In this document: positions 15,273-24,559 of the stretch, one piece after another
How positions within the stretch are numbered: position 1 is the first letter of the stretch
Layout of the letters: every line of letters begins with the position of its first letter
NCBI GenBank assembly: GCA_900548505.1
Contig: URKI01000024.1
Location: 1-37,522, forward strand
DNA: 37,522 nucleotides
Direction of reading: 5' to 3'
Source: an uncultured Oscillibacter sp.
GTDB lineage: Bacteria > Bacillota > Clostridia > Oscillospirales > Oscillospiraceae
Notes under the pieces: generated by a model
What the model was told of the DNA's origin: nothing
What the model saw: the letters and a program-made list of their open reading frames with translations, nothing else
The model's database searches: none
Program-made: the position numbers and the translations under genes

Positions 15273-17636
15273 TTGGGTATTGAGAAATACAGAGTGCATG
15301 AGGTGGCGAAGGATTTCGGCCTGCCCACCAAAACCATCACGGAGATCCTGACCAAGTATGCCACGGCTCCCAAGAACCACATGCAGGTTCTCACGGACCA
15401 TGAGCTGTCTTTGATCTTCGACTATCTGACCCAGCACAACCAGGTGGCCAACATCCAGGCCATCTTTGCCGAGGCCAATCAGGAAAAGCCTGCGGCCAAG
15501 ACCGAGACCAAGGACGAGAGCAAGTCCGCCCCCGCCAAGGAAAAGGCTGAGGGCAAGGCCGCTCCCGCCAAGCCCCAGGGCACCCAGCCCCAGGCTGCTG
15601 CCCCCAAGGCGGAGACCAAGGCTCCCCAGGCCACCACGACCCGGGTGCCCCAGAAGAAGATCGTCGATACCCGCAAGGGCGGCGACGTGAACCTGGCCAA
15701 GTACGACGAGCGTCTGGAGACCCTGGGCGGCGAGCGCGCCGACCGGATGCAGCGCCAGCAGCGGGGCGGCAAGGAGAAGATCCGCTCCAACAACCAGCGC
15801 CGGGGCAATATGACCTTCTCCAACAAGCGCAAGCAGGACGAGGCCGAGCGGATGCGCCGCCTCCAGCTGGAGATCGCCAAAAAGGCCCCGCTGAAGGTGC
15901 AGATCCCCGACGAGATCTCCGTGGGCGAGCTGGCCTCCCGTATGAAAAAGACCGGTGCCGAAGTGGTCAAGTGCCTGATGAAAAACGGCGTTATGGCCTC
16001 TTTGAGCCAGCTCATCGACTTCGACACCGCCGCCATCATCGCCGAGGAGCTGGGCTGCAAGGTGGAGAAGGAAGTCGTAGTCACCATCGAGGAAAAGCTC
16101 ATCGACGACCACGAGGATAAGCCCGAGGATCTGGTGCCCCGCGCCCCCGTGGTGGTGGTCATGGGCCACGTTGACCACGGCAAGACCTCCTTGCTGGATA
16201 CCATCCGCAATACCTCCGTTGCCTCCGGCGAGGCCGGCGGCATCACTCAGCACATCGGCGCCTATCAGGTACAGGTGAACGGCAAGCCCATCACCTTCCT
16301 GGATACCCCGGGCCACGAGGCATTCACCTCCATGCGTGCCCGCGGCGCCATGATCACCGATATCGCCATTTTGATGGTTGCCGCCGACGACGGCATCATG
16401 CCCCAGACGGTGGAATCCATCAACCACGCCAAGGCCGCGAACATCCCCATCATTGTGGCCATCAACAAGATCGATAAGCCCGAGGCCAACCCCGACCGGG
16501 TGCTCCAGCAGCTGACCGAGTACGGCCTGGTGCCCGAGGACTGGGGCGGCGAGACCATCTGCTGCAAGGTCTCCGCCAAGAAGAACATCGGCATTGAGAA
16601 CCTGCTGGAAATGGTCACCCTCACCGCCGAGATGGAAGAGCTGAAGGCCAACCCCAACCGCGCCGGCCAGGGCACTGTCATCGAGGCCCGTCTGGACAAG
16701 GGCCGCGGCCCCGTGGCAACGCTGCTGGTGCAGAACGGCACCCTCAAGCAGGGCGACATCATCATCGCCGGTACTGCCGTGGGCCGTATCCGCGTCATGA
16801 CCGACTACAAGGGCAACCGTCTCACCGAGGCCGGCCCCTCCGTGCCCGTGGAGATCGCGGGCCTTTCCGAGGCTCCCGAGGCCGGCAGCCCCTTCTTCGC
16901 CGTGGCGGACGAGCGCATGGCCCGCGAGCTGGTGGAGCAGCGTAAGGCCGAGGCCCGCGCCAAGGCCGCCGCGCCGGTGCAGAAGGTCTCCCTGGAGAAC
17001 CTGTTCGACCAGATCCAGGCCGGCGAGCGCAAGGAGCTGCCCCTGATCGTCAAGGCCGACGTTCAGGGCAGCGTGGAGGCCGTGAAGGCCTCTTTGGAGA
17101 AGCTCTCCAACGACGAGGTCAACGTCCGCGTCATCCACGGCGGCGTGGGCGCCATCAACGAGTCCGACGTGATGCTGGCCGCCTCTTCCAGCGCCATCAT
17201 CGTGGGCTTCAACGTCCGGCCCGACGCGGCCGCCCGGGACGGCGCCGTGCGTCAGAACGTGGATATGCGCATGTACCGCGTCATCTACGACTGCATCGAC
17301 GAGATTACCGCCGCCATGAAGGGCATGCTGGCTCCCAAGTACCGGGAAGTGGTGCTGGGCCACGCGGAGGTCCGCCAGACCTACAAGGTCTCCGGCGTGG
17401 GCACCATCGCCGGCTGCTATGTCCAGGACGGCAAGATCGTGCGCAACTGCTCTGTGCGCGTGGTGCGTGACGGCATCGTCATCCACGAGGGCCACCTGGC
17501 CTCCCTCAAGCGCTTCAAGGACGACGCCAAGGAGGTCGCCGAGAACTACGAGTGCGGCATGACCATCGAGAAGTTCAACGACATCAAGGAAGGCGACGTT
17601 ATTGAGGGCTTCACCATGGAGGAGATCCCCCGCTGA
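15273..17636 (+). CDS. infB: Translation initiation factor IF-2
   Basis: 787-aa GTPase that brings initiator fMet-tRNA to the 30S subunit. Domains: IF2-N (about 1-50, GIEKYRVHEVAKDFGL), a charged Lys/Ala/Pro linker (about 70-200), a second IF2-N-like motif, G domain with GHVDHGKTS (near 297), DTPGHEA (near 344), NKID (near 399) and SAKK (near 435), then the beta-barrel and C-terminal tRNA-binding domains. The start is a TTG at 15273, chosen because GAGGTG lies 6 bases upstream and the protein then begins MGIEKY; an in-frame TTG at 15249 has no comparable site. Confidence 0.96.
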   Translation: MGIEKYRVHEVAKDFGLPTKTITEILTKYATAPKNHMQVLTDHELSLIFDYLTQHNQVANIQAIFAEANQEKPAAKTETKDESKSAPAKEKAEGKAAPAKPQGTQPQAAAPKAETKAPQATTTRVPQKKIVDTRKGGDVNLAKYDERLETLGGERADRMQRQQRGGKEKIRSNNQRRGNMTFSNKRKQDEAERMRRLQLEIAKKAPLKVQIPDEISVGELASRMKKTGAEVVKCLMKNGVMASLSQLIDFDTAAIIAEELGCKVEKEVVVTIEEKLIDDHEDKPEDLVPRAPVVVVMGHVDHGKTSLLDTIRNTSVASGEAGGITQHIGAYQVQVNGKPITFLDTPGHEAFTSMRARGAMITDIAILMVAADDGIMPQTVESINHAKAANIPIIVAINKIDKPEANPDRVLQQLTEYGLVPEDWGGETICCKVSAKKNIGIENLLEMVTLTAEMEELKANPNRAGQGTVIEARLDKGRGPVATLLVQNGTLKQGDIIIAGTAVGRIRVMTDYKGNRLTEAGPSVPVEIAGLSEAPEAGSPFFAVADERMARELVEQRKAEARAKAAAPVQKVSLENLFDQIQAGERKELPLIVKADVQGSVEAVKASLEKLSNDEVNVRVIHGGVGAINESDVMLAASSSAIIVGFNVRPDAAARDGAVRQNVDMRMYRVIYDCIDEITAAMKGMLAPKYREVVLGHAEVRQTYKVSGVGTIAGCYVQDGKIVRNCSVRVVRDGIVIHEGHLASLKRFKDDAKEVAENYECGMTIEKFNDIKEGDVIEGFTMEEIPR

Positions 17637-17677
17637 TAGAGGTCTTCAACGGACCATACCATAACCAATCACTTTGA

Positions 17678-17711
17678 GGGCGGCGGCGCCAGCGCCGCCG
17701 CCCCTTCTTTT
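17678..17711 (+). terminator. Terminator-like hairpin between infB and rbfA
   Basis: A 12-bp GC-only stem (17678-17689 with 17692-17703) has a 2-nt nominal spacer and is followed by CTTCTTTT. It may reduce read-through from infB into rbfA, or act as an mRNA-processing site inside the operon. Confidence 0.6.
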
Positions 17712-17733
17712 ATGAAAGAAAGGAGGCCCATTC

Positions 17734-18126
17734 ATGCCCAGCAATCGAATCGGCCGCATCAATGAAGAGATCCAGCGGGAGCTGAGCGACCAGCTCCGCC
17801 GCCTGAAGGACCCCCGCGTGTCCCAGACCGGCATGGTCTCCATCACCCGGGTAGACACCACCGGCGACCTGCGCTATGCCCGGGTGTATATCTCCGTTCT
17901 GGACAAGTCCCAGGAAAAGGACGTGCTCCAGGGCCTCAAGTCCGCCGCAGGCTTTTTGCGGCGGGAGCTGGGGCATGCTCTCCAGCTGCGCTATACGCCC
18001 CAGCTGCAATTCGTGGCGGATGACTCCATCCTCCACGGCGCTCATATTCTGGAGGTACTGCGCCAGGTGGAGCGGCAGGACGAGGCCCGCTCCGCCGAGG
18101 ACAGCACGCCGGAAACGGAGGCGTGA
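17734..18126 (+). CDS. rbfA: 30S ribosome-binding factor RbfA
   Basis: 130-aa cold-shock-type 30S maturation factor with a single KH-like domain. Recognisable segments are RIGRINEEIQRELSDQL, DPRVSQTGMVSITRVDTTGDLRYARVYIS and AAGFLRRELGHALQLRYTPQLQFV with the Ala kink in place of the KH Gly. AGGAGG precedes the ATG. The stop overlaps the region where nrnA begins, which indicates coupled translation. Confidence 0.96.
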   Translation: MPSNRIGRINEEIQRELSDQLRRLKDPRVSQTGMVSITRVDTTGDLRYARVYISVLDKSQEKDVLQGLKSAAGFLRRELGHALQLRYTPQLQFVADDSILHGAHILEVLRQVERQDEARSAEDSTPETEA

Positions 18127-18128
18127 GC

Positions 18129-19085
18129 ATGCTGACGGTAGATCAGGCCGCAGCGCTGCTGCGGCAGCTGGACCGGGTGCTCATCCTCACCCACGTGCGC
18201 CCGGACGGGGACACGGTGGGCTGCGCGGCGGCGTTGTGCGCCGCCCTGCGTGCCCTGGGCAAGACGGCATATCTGCTGGATAACCCGGAGCTGACGGAGA
18301 CCACCACTCCCTATTTCGCCCCCTATACGGCCCCGGCGGATTTCGTGCCGGACCATGTGGTCTCTACGGACGTGGCCACCACGGCCCTGCTGCCGGAAAA
18401 CGCCCTGCCCTATGCAGGCCGCATCGACCTTGCCATCGACCACCACCCCTCCTTTGAGCGCTTCGGCCGGGAGAACATCCTGCGCTCTGAGGCGGCCGCC
18501 TGCGGCGAGCTCATGTACAGCATCCTCTCCCGCCTGGGCCCCATCACTCCCGAGATCGCCCTGCCCCTTTACGTGGCCGTGGCCACGGACACAGGCTGCT
18601 TTGCCTACGGCAACACCACGGCAGATACCCACGCGGTGGCGGCGGCCCTCATGCGCACCGGCATCGACTACCACACGGTGAACAAGGTGTTCTTCCGCAC
18701 CAAGAGCCGCAAGCGTATGCAGCTGGAGGGCGCCATGCTCAGCGCCTGCGAGTTCTATGACCACGACCGGGTGGCTGTGCTGTCCGTGCCCCTGTCCCTC
18801 ATGGCCCGGTTCCAGGCCACGGAGTCTGACGCTGAGGATCTCAGCGCCCTGGGCGGCCAGATTCAGGGCGTGGACTGCGCCATCACCATGCGGGAACTAA
18901 AGCCGGATGTCTGGAAGATGTCCCTGCGGACCGGCAGCCGCATCAACGCCACAAAGGCCTGCGGTCTCTTAGGCGGAGGCGGCCACGCCGCAGCCGCCGG
19001 CTGCACGGTGGAAGCCCCCTGGCAGGAGGCCAAGAAGCAGATCCTGGCCGCCGTGGCCCAGGTGGCCGGCGACTATGCCGGATGA
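18129..19085 (+). CDS. nrnA: DHH-family oligoribonuclease / pAp phosphatase
   Basis: 318-aa bifunctional nanoRNase that degrades short oligonucleotides and dephosphorylates 3'-phosphoadenosine 5'-phosphate. Metal-binding motifs: HVRPDGD (His22, Asp26, Asp28) and DHH near residue 101; the DHHA1 domain ends in GGGGHAAAAG. The ATG at 18129 has GGAGG 7 bases upstream, better spaced than the GTG at 18123 that overlaps the rbfA stop. Its place between rbfA and truB is the common Firmicutes order. Confidence 0.94.
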   Translation: MLTVDQAAALLRQLDRVLILTHVRPDGDTVGCAAALCAALRALGKTAYLLDNPELTETTTPYFAPYTAPADFVPDHVVSTDVATTALLPENALPYAGRIDLAIDHHPSFERFGRENILRSEAAACGELMYSILSRLGPITPEIALPLYVAVATDTGCFAYGNTTADTHAVAAALMRTGIDYHTVNKVFFRTKSRKRMQLEGAMLSACEFYDHDRVAVLSVPLSLMARFQATESDAEDLSALGGQIQGVDCAITMRELKPDVWKMSLRTGSRINATKACGLLGGGGHAAAAGCTVEAPWQEAKKQILAAVAQVAGDYAG

Positions 19086-19116
19086 CCGGCAAATCCAAGT
19101 GAAGTGAGGACACCCT

Positions 19117-19983
19117 ATGCCAAACGGCATTGTGATCATCGATAAACCGGCGGACTGGACCTCCATGGACGTGTGCGCCAAGCTCCGGGGCATCCTGAAT
19201 GAGCGGCGCATCGGCCACGGCGGCACCCTGGACCCCATGGCCACCGGCGTGCTGCCGGTGTTCGTGGGACAGGCCACCCGTGCGGTGGAGTTCGCGGAAA
19301 ACGGGGAGAAGGAGTATCTGGCCGGGCTGCGGCTGGGCCAGGTGACCGACACGGAGGACACCTCCGGCCGCGTGCTGGAAACCTTCCCGGTCACTGTCAC
19401 CGCCGCGGACGTGGCGGCGGCGCTGGCGCCTTTCCGGGGCCCCGTCCAGCAGATCCCCCCCATGTACTCCGCCATCAAGATCCAGGGGAAAAAGCTCTAT
19501 GAGCTGGCCCGCAAGGGCCAGGAAGTGGAGCGCAAGCCCCGCAGCGTCACCATTTACGAGCTGGAGCTTGTAGAGCAGGTGAGTGAGACGGACTATGTGC
19601 TGCGCTGCCGGTGCTCCAAGGGCACCTACGTGCGCACTCTCTGCCACGACATCGGTCAAGCCCTAGGCTGCGGCGGCGCTATGTACAGCTTGCGGCGCAC
19701 CATGGCCGCCGGCTTCACCCTGGACGACGCCGTGACGCTGGAGGACGTGCAGCGCCGGGGAGAGGAACTTCTGCTCCCTACGGACAGCCTGTTTTCTCAG
19801 CACCCTATTTTGCTTCTCAAGTCCGAGAAGCTGGAAAAGCGGGTGCGCTGCGGCAACCCCATCACCCTGCCGGGCACTGCCGACGGCACCTACCGCGTTT
19901 ACAGTCAGGACCGGCAGTTCCTCTGCCTGTCCCAGGCCAGGGGCGGCACCCTGACTTCCATCAAGAATTTCTTTGGAGCGTAA
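19117..19983 (+). CDS. truB: tRNA pseudouridine(55) synthase TruB
   Basis: 288-aa enzyme that isomerises U55 in the T-loop of tRNAs. Catalytic Asp39 lies in GGTLDPMATG, and the N-terminal KPADWTSMDVC and the CSKGTYVRTL segment are typical. A short C-terminal PUA-like domain is present. The spacing to nrnA is 31 bp and to ribF only a few bases. Confidence 0.97.
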   Translation: MPNGIVIIDKPADWTSMDVCAKLRGILNERRIGHGGTLDPMATGVLPVFVGQATRAVEFAENGEKEYLAGLRLGQVTDTEDTSGRVLETFPVTVTAADVAAALAPFRGPVQQIPPMYSAIKIQGKKLYELARKGQEVERKPRSVTIYELELVEQVSETDYVLRCRCSKGTYVRTLCHDIGQALGCGGAMYSLRRTMAAGFTLDDAVTLEDVQRRGEELLLPTDSLFSQHPILLLKSEKLEKRVRCGNPITLPGTADGTYRVYSQDRQFLCLSQARGGTLTSIKNFFGA

Positions 19984-19987
19984 TACC

Positions 19988-20899
19988 ATGTCCATCAAGG
20001 AAAAAGTCATTGCCCTGGGCTTCTTTGACGGAGTCCATCTGGGCCACGCGGCGCTGCTGCGGCGCACGGCGGAGGAGGCCGCCGCCCGGGGCGTCACTCC
20101 TGCGGTATTCACCTTTGACCGCCCCCCCAAGGAGGTCATCACCGGCCAGCCCTGCCCCCTCATCAACTCCGCCGAGGATCGCCGGGGCCTCATCCGCCGG
20201 CTCTACGGCATCGACGAGGTGCTGATGGTGCCCTTTGACCACGAGATGATGACCACCCCCTGGGACGATTTCGTCCGGGACATCCTCATCAAGCGCTACC
20301 ACGCCGTGCATCTGGTGGCCGGTCACGACCACCACTTCGGCCACAAGAACGAGGGCTCCCCGGAGGGTCTGCAAACTCTGTGCGCCCAGCTGGGTCTGGG
20401 GTGCGACATCATCCCCAAGGTGGAAGTGGCGGGTATCACCGTCAGCTCCACCTACATCCGCCGCCTGGTGGAGCTGGGGCAGATCGACCGGGCCAACCGC
20501 TTTTTGGGCCATCCCCACACCCTGACGGGCGTGGTGCGCCACGGACGGGGCCTGGGCTCTTCCCGCCTGTTCCCCACGGCCAACATCACCATCCCGCCTC
20601 ACGTGCTGGTGCCCAGCCACGGGGTCTATGTGACCCGGGTCATTCTGGACGACGGCAGCACTTATCCTGCCGTCACCAACGTGGGTACCCGGCCCACGGT
20701 GAACAACGGCTCGGACATTACGGTGGAGGCGTGCCTGCTGGACTTTGCCGGGGACCTGTATGGCCGGACCATGCGCCTGGAGTTTTTCCAGCATCTGCGG
20801 GACGAGATGCGCTTTGACTCTCTGGACGCCCTGAAGGCCCGGATCGCCGCGGATGCGGAGACCACCCGCCGCTACTTTGTGGAACATACCGAACTATAA
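19988..20899 (+). CDS. ribF: Bifunctional riboflavin kinase / FAD synthetase
   Basis: 303-aa enzyme that makes FMN and then FAD. The N-terminal FAD-synthetase domain has GFFDGVHLGH and a SSTYIRRLV segment. The C-terminal flavokinase domain starts near residue 180 with GRGLGSSRLFPTANI, including the PTAN motif. The ATG at 19988 is 4 bases after the truB stop with GGAG upstream; an in-frame TTG at 19973 is less likely. It is the last gene of the operon and is followed by a strong terminator. Confidence 0.96.
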   Translation: MSIKEKVIALGFFDGVHLGHAALLRRTAEEAAARGVTPAVFTFDRPPKEVITGQPCPLINSAEDRRGLIRRLYGIDEVLMVPFDHEMMTTPWDDFVRDILIKRYHAVHLVAGHDHHFGHKNEGSPEGLQTLCAQLGLGCDIIPKVEVAGITVSSTYIRRLVELGQIDRANRFLGHPHTLTGVVRHGRGLGSSRLFPTANITIPPHVLVPSHGVYVTRVILDDGSTYPAVTNVGTRPTVNNGSDITVEACLLDFAGDLYGRTMRLEFFQHLRDEMRFDSLDALKARIAADAETTRRYFVEHTEL

Positions 20900-20935
20900 A
20901 AAGGAAGGACAGGCTAAGCCTGTCCTTCCTTTTTT
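20898..20935. terminator. Terminator after ribF
   Basis: A stem of about 17 bp (20898-20914 with 20918-20934) has a TAA loop, an A-run on the left and a T-run on the right. It is efficient on the plus strand and plausible on the minus strand for the convergent spoIIE unit. A further hairpin, 21015-21043, overlaps the stop of the minus-strand small gene. Confidence 0.88.
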
Positions 20936-21040
20936 ATTATACCCTGACGGCGGAGCCGGAATGGTATGACGCCATGTTTTTCGGCTGCCCCGCAAGGGGC
21001 GGGAAAAACGGCTCAAATGATAATGGCCGCTTTGCGGTCA

Positions 21041-21313
21041 TTATACCAGCGCCGCGATGAGCCACACCATGCCGATGCCGCCCGCCCCCAGCAGGGTGTA
21101 CACTGCCGGGCTCAGGTCCCGCCACGCCCTGCTGAAATGGCCGTGGTCGCCGCCTGCGTAGTTGCGGGCCACCCGCTTGGCCTCTTCCACCAGATCCCGG
21201 GCGGTGACGCCCTCTCCGGCAGCATCGTTGCGCACGATGAAGATGGCCTGCTCAAAATACCGCTGATCCGGGGAGTCCACCACGACCACCCGTCTGGAAA
21301 TGCCTTTTACCAT
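21041..21313 (-). CDS. Small membrane protein of unknown function beside spoIIE
   Basis: 90-aa protein with a soluble N-terminal half (begins MVKGISRRVVVVDSPDQRYF, contains FEQAIFIVRND and GVTARDLVEEAKRVARNYAG) and one C-terminal transmembrane helix (last 20 residues). No named family recognised. The balanced composition and clean AGGAGG site 10 bases upstream of the ATG suggest a real gene. The frame extends to 21337 without a better site. It follows spoIIE in the same direction at 72 bp, so it may be sporulation-linked; that is guilt by association only. Confidence 0.7.
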   Translation of the reverse strand: MVKGISRRVVVVDSPDQRYFEQAIFIVRNDAAGEGVTARDLVEEAKRVARNYAGGDHGHFSRAWRDLSPAVYTLLGAGGIGMVWLIAALV

Positions 21314-21385
21314 CCGCTTCACGCCTCCTGTAACCACAGTTTTGATACTTCCATTTTGTCTCAGCGCATGCGGATTTATACAGCC

Positions 21386-23422
21386 TCACACCATTTTTGC
21401 GCCGCCCTCCGGCGGAAGATACAGTACCTGCACGCCGCAGTCGTCCTGCAAGCCCTCCCGGCGCACGCTCTCAGCCAATATGAGCGTAGCCAGGGCCTGG
21501 GGATCGGTGCCCTCCCAGCCGGCCAGCAGGTCCTGGAGCCACTCGTCGTGGTTCGCGTCCGCCACGCCGTCACTGATGAGCACCGCGAAGCTCCCCGGCG
21601 CCAGCGTGGCCCGGGTCACATCCGGGACCGCATCGGCTCCCCGCAGCCCCACCGGCAGTGCCCCGCCGGTGATGCGCCGCACCGTCCCGTTTTTCTTCAC
21701 GTAGCTGGGGGCGGCGCCGAACTTATAAAATACCGCCTCCCCCGTCTCCGCTCGGCAGGTGAGCAGGTCCACGGTGGTAAAGCTGCCCGTGTCGGCCCCC
21801 CGCAGGGCCATGGCAGAATTGAGGGTCTTGAGGGCAGACTCCGGCTCGATGCCCGCCTCCAGGAACTGACGCAGCAGCCGGCAGGTCAGCGCCGACTCCT
21901 TGCGGGCCTCCTCTCCGGTGCCCATGCCGTCGGAGAGCAGCAGGCACAACAGCCCCGCCTCCGTGGAAAAGGACGCCAGCGTGTCCCCGCACACCTTCTC
22001 CCCCTCCCGGGGCCGCAGGGCCGCGCCGATACACCCACGGGAGGCCCGGGCAGACACCGGCGCCGATTCCAGCGTGGCGGCGGTGGCCGTCAGCAGCTCG
22101 CTGAGCTGGGCGTACTGGCCCCGGGCGCTGCGGCGGGTGTCCTCCAGCTCCCGGCGGTACTGGCGGCGCAGCAGATAGGCGGTCAGTTCTCCGTTGATGG
22201 CGCTGATGAGATTCGGCAGATGGATGCAGCGGTCGGCAAAGTAGGACGGGAAGTCCTTGGCCATGGCCCGCCCCCGCTCCAGGAGAAAGGGCGTGGCGTC
22301 GTTCATGGCGTTGAAGGTGCCCGTGTACTCCCGCTGCCAGCAGTGCTCGCACAGGGCGCAGCTGCGGCACACCTTCTCCGCCGCCCGGTCAAAGACCACC
22401 GCCGGGTTTTCCTCCGTGGACCGGGGAGAAACCCGGCCCATGCTGTCGTAAAGGTCCCGCAGGGCTGCGGCCGTCTGGTCCAGACGGGCCCGCAGCCTCT
22501 CCCCGGCGGCGCTGCCGGGTTCCTCCTGGGGCCGCAGCACCCGCTTTCCGCCGAAGAGCCGCCCGGGCAGCATCAAAAAAACGCCCGCCCCGAACACGGT
22601 CTCCAGCATCAGCGGCCGGGCCAGGGGATGCTGCACCGGCAGCAGCGCCAGAAAGGCCGCCGCCAAAAACGCCGCCGCGCACCGGCCCCGGCGTCCCTGA
22701 CGGAGGCCCGCCAGCAGTCCGCCCAGGCCATAGGCCCCGCCGAAGAGCATACTGCCGGAGGCGGCGCAAAGGTCCGTCACCAGTCCCGTACCAAGCCCCA
22801 TGGCGGCCCCCGCCGCAGCGCCCCGCTGACAGGCGGCATATATCACCAATGCGCACTCCAGGGCCCGTCCGGCGGACAGCTCCCCCACTGTCACGTCGCT
22901 CAGCGTCAGCAGCAGGGACATGGTCAAAAACAGCACCCCGTCCGGCTCCAGCTGCTCCTGCCCCATCCGCAGGAGAGGCCGGTAAAACCAGGCGGCGGCG
23001 CCGGTAAGCAGGGCGGAAGCAAGGCAGGGCGCCGCGTCCGCAAGCGGAGAGAGAGACTGGACCACATAGATGATCCCCACCGTCAGAAAAAGCCCCGCCG
23101 CCACTACGGCGCTCCAGCGCCGGTCCTCCACCGTCCGCCAGCCCCGCAGGGCCTGGGCCGTGGTGAAGATCAGGGCAGCGGTGGCCAGAAACGGCAGTCC
23201 CTGGGCAAAGTCCATGAATACCAGCGCCCCAAGTCCCGCTCCCGCCAGCGCGGCACCGCCGCCCACGCCCGGCCCGGCGGCGGACACGCACCCCAGGGCA
23301 AAGGGGGCATAGCCCCCCGGGCAGCGGGCGGCGCAAAGGGCCGCCGTCAGGAAAAAGCGGATCCCCGCCGCCAGCAGCCGCGCCCGCTGCTCTTTCCCCA
23401 AAGTGATCTGACCGTGCTGCAC
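21386..23422 (-). CDS. spoIIE: Stage II sporulation protein E (PP2C phosphatase)
   Basis: Polytopic membrane phosphatase, about 678 aa, that dephosphorylates SpoIIAA to release sigma-F in the forespore. Residues to about 310 hold about ten membrane helices. A central region follows with a Cys-rich patch (CRSCALCEHC). The C-terminal PP2C domain has CGD, LLLSDGMGTG, LISDGVAD and DDCG as metal/active-site blocks. The start is uncertain: GTG at 23422 has GGGAGGG 8 bases upstream, while the ATG at 23440 lacks a clear ribosome site. It shows that the organism belongs to a spore-forming lineage. sigma-F and spoIIA genes are not in the window. Confidence 0.95.
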   Translation of the reverse strand: MQHGQITLGKEQRARLLAAGIRFFLTAALCAARCPGGYAPFALGCVSAAGPGVGGGAALAGAGLGALVFMDFAQGLPFLATAALIFTTAQALRGWRTVEDRRWSAVVAAGLFLTVGIIYVVQSLSPLADAAPCLASALLTGAAAWFYRPLLRMGQEQLEPDGVLFLTMSLLLTLSDVTVGELSAGRALECALVIYAACQRGAAAGAAMGLGTGLVTDLCAASGSMLFGGAYGLGGLLAGLRQGRRGRCAAAFLAAAFLALLPVQHPLARPLMLETVFGAGVFLMLPGRLFGGKRVLRPQEEPGSAAGERLRARLDQTAAALRDLYDSMGRVSPRSTEENPAVVFDRAAEKVCRSCALCEHCWQREYTGTFNAMNDATPFLLERGRAMAKDFPSYFADRCIHLPNLISAINGELTAYLLRRQYRRELEDTRRSARGQYAQLSELLTATAATLESAPVSARASRGCIGAALRPREGEKVCGDTLASFSTEAGLLCLLLSDGMGTGEEARKESALTCRLLRQFLEAGIEPESALKTLNSAMALRGADTGSFTTVDLLTCRAETGEAVFYKFGAAPSYVKKNGTVRRITGGALPVGLRGADAVPDVTRATLAPGSFAVLISDGVADANHDEWLQDLLAGWEGTDPQALATLILAESVRREGLQDDCGVQVLYLPPEGGAKMV

Positions 23423-23528
23423 AGCCTGTCCCTCCCGCATCCGTAGTTTTCCATCATTTTACAGGCCTCTGCCGGAAAAAGCCGTCGGGAAATGGAACGG
23501 AGCGGAATTTTCGTCCAGAGGTTCCGGG

Positions 23529-23557
23529 TGGACTTTTCCCGCGGGACATGGTATGAT
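23529..23557 (+). promoter_or_regulatory. Promoter of the dusB-sigma factor operon
   Basis: TGGACT (23529-23534) and TATGAT (23552-23557) are separated by 17 bp, about 34 bases before the dusB start codon. Confidence 0.6.
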
Positions 23558-23590
23558 ACTAGGAGTTTTGATTTGGAAAGGGGCTTTTTT

Positions 23591-24559
23591 ATGCGCATCG
23601 GAACCGTGGAGATCGATTCCCGTCTGGCTCTGGCGCCCATGGCCGGCGTCACAGACGTGGCGTTCCGGCAGATCTGCCGGGAGCTGGGCGCCGGCTATAC
23701 CATCACGGAGCTGATCTCCTCCAAGGCCCTTTGCTATCACGATAAAAAGACATTTTCCCTGCTGCAGCAGGCGCCGGGCGAGCATCCGGCCGCCGTGCAG
23801 ATCTTCGGCAGCGACCCGGTGTGCATGGCGGAGGCGGCCCAGATCGCCATCGCCGAGACCGGGGCGGATATTCTGGATATCAACATGGGCTGTCCCATGG
23901 GCAAGATCGTCAACAACGGCGACGGCGCCGCTCTCATGAAAGACCCGGACAAGGCAGGACACATCGTGGAGGCGGTGGTAAAAGCCGTGTCCGTGCCGGT
24001 GACCGCCAAGTTCCGCCGGGGCTGGGACATGGGCAACTGCAACTGCGTGGAGTTCGCTAAAACCTTGGAGCAGGCAGGCGCCTCCGCTGTGGCGGTCCAC
24101 GGCCGCACCCGGGCCCAGGTGTACGGCGGCACGGCGGACTGGAACTGCATCCGCCAGGTAAAGGAGGCCGTCTCCATCCCCGTCATCGCCAACGGCGACA
24201 TCTGGAAGCCGGAGGACGCGGCGCGGATCCTGCGCCATACGGGAGCGGACATGGCCATGATCGGCCGGGGGTGCTTCGGCAACCCCTGGATCTTCCAGCA
24301 GGCCCAGGCCGTGCTGGAGGGACGGGAGATCCCGCCCCTGCCGCCCCTTTCGGAGCGGTGTGACACGGCGGTTCGCCAATTCGAGCTGGCAGCCCAGGCC
24401 AAGGGCGAGCGGGCAGCCGTGCTGGAGGCCCGGCGGCACTACTGCTGGTATCTCAAGGGCGTGCCCCACTCCGGCTATTATAAGGAAAAGATCGTGCAGA
24501 TGAACACCCTGGAAGACGTGTATCAGGTGACGAAAGGGATCAAAAGGGATCTGACATGA
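23591..24559 (+). CDS. dusB: tRNA-dihydrouridine synthase
   Basis: 322-aa FMN-dependent enzyme that reduces uridine in the tRNA D-loop. It has a TIM barrel beginning RLALAPMAGVTD, catalytic Cys101 in NMGCP, then HGRTRAQVYGG and IANGDIWKP in the FMN phosphate-binding half. A C-terminal helical tRNA-binding domain follows. The frame opens 99 bases upstream, but AAAGGGG precedes the ATG at 23591 and MRIGTVEID is the family start. Its stop overlaps the sigma-factor start (ATGA), which couples a tRNA-modification gene to a regulatory pair. Confidence 0.94.
   Translation: MRIGTVEIDSRLALAPMAGVTDVAFRQICRELGAGYTITELISSKALCYHDKKTFSLLQQAPGEHPAAVQIFGSDPVCMAEAAQIAIAETGADILDINMGCPMGKIVNNGDGAALMKDPDKAGHIVEAVVKAVSVPVTAKFRRGWDMGNCNCVEFAKTLEQAGASAVAVHGRTRAQVYGGTADWNCIRQVKEAVSIPVIANGDIWKPEDAARILRHTGADMAMIGRGCFGNPWIFQQAQAVLEGREIPPLPPLSERCDTAVRQFELAAQAKGERAAVLEARRHYCWYLKGVPHSGYYKEKIVQMNTLEDVYQVTKGIKRDLT

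Noticed and set aside
13007..15394. 795-residue minus-strand reading frame opposite nusA-rnpM-ylxQ
   Set aside because: It spans three well-supported genes in antisense and has no motif or ribosome site.
15270..17495. 741-residue minus-strand reading frame opposite infB
   Set aside because: Antisense shadow of IF-2 with His/Gly/Val-biased composition and no recognisable domain.
20966..23446. 826-residue plus-strand reading frame opposite spoIIE
   Set aside because: Antisense of the SpoIIE reading frame; Arg/Gln/Pro-rich with no domain.
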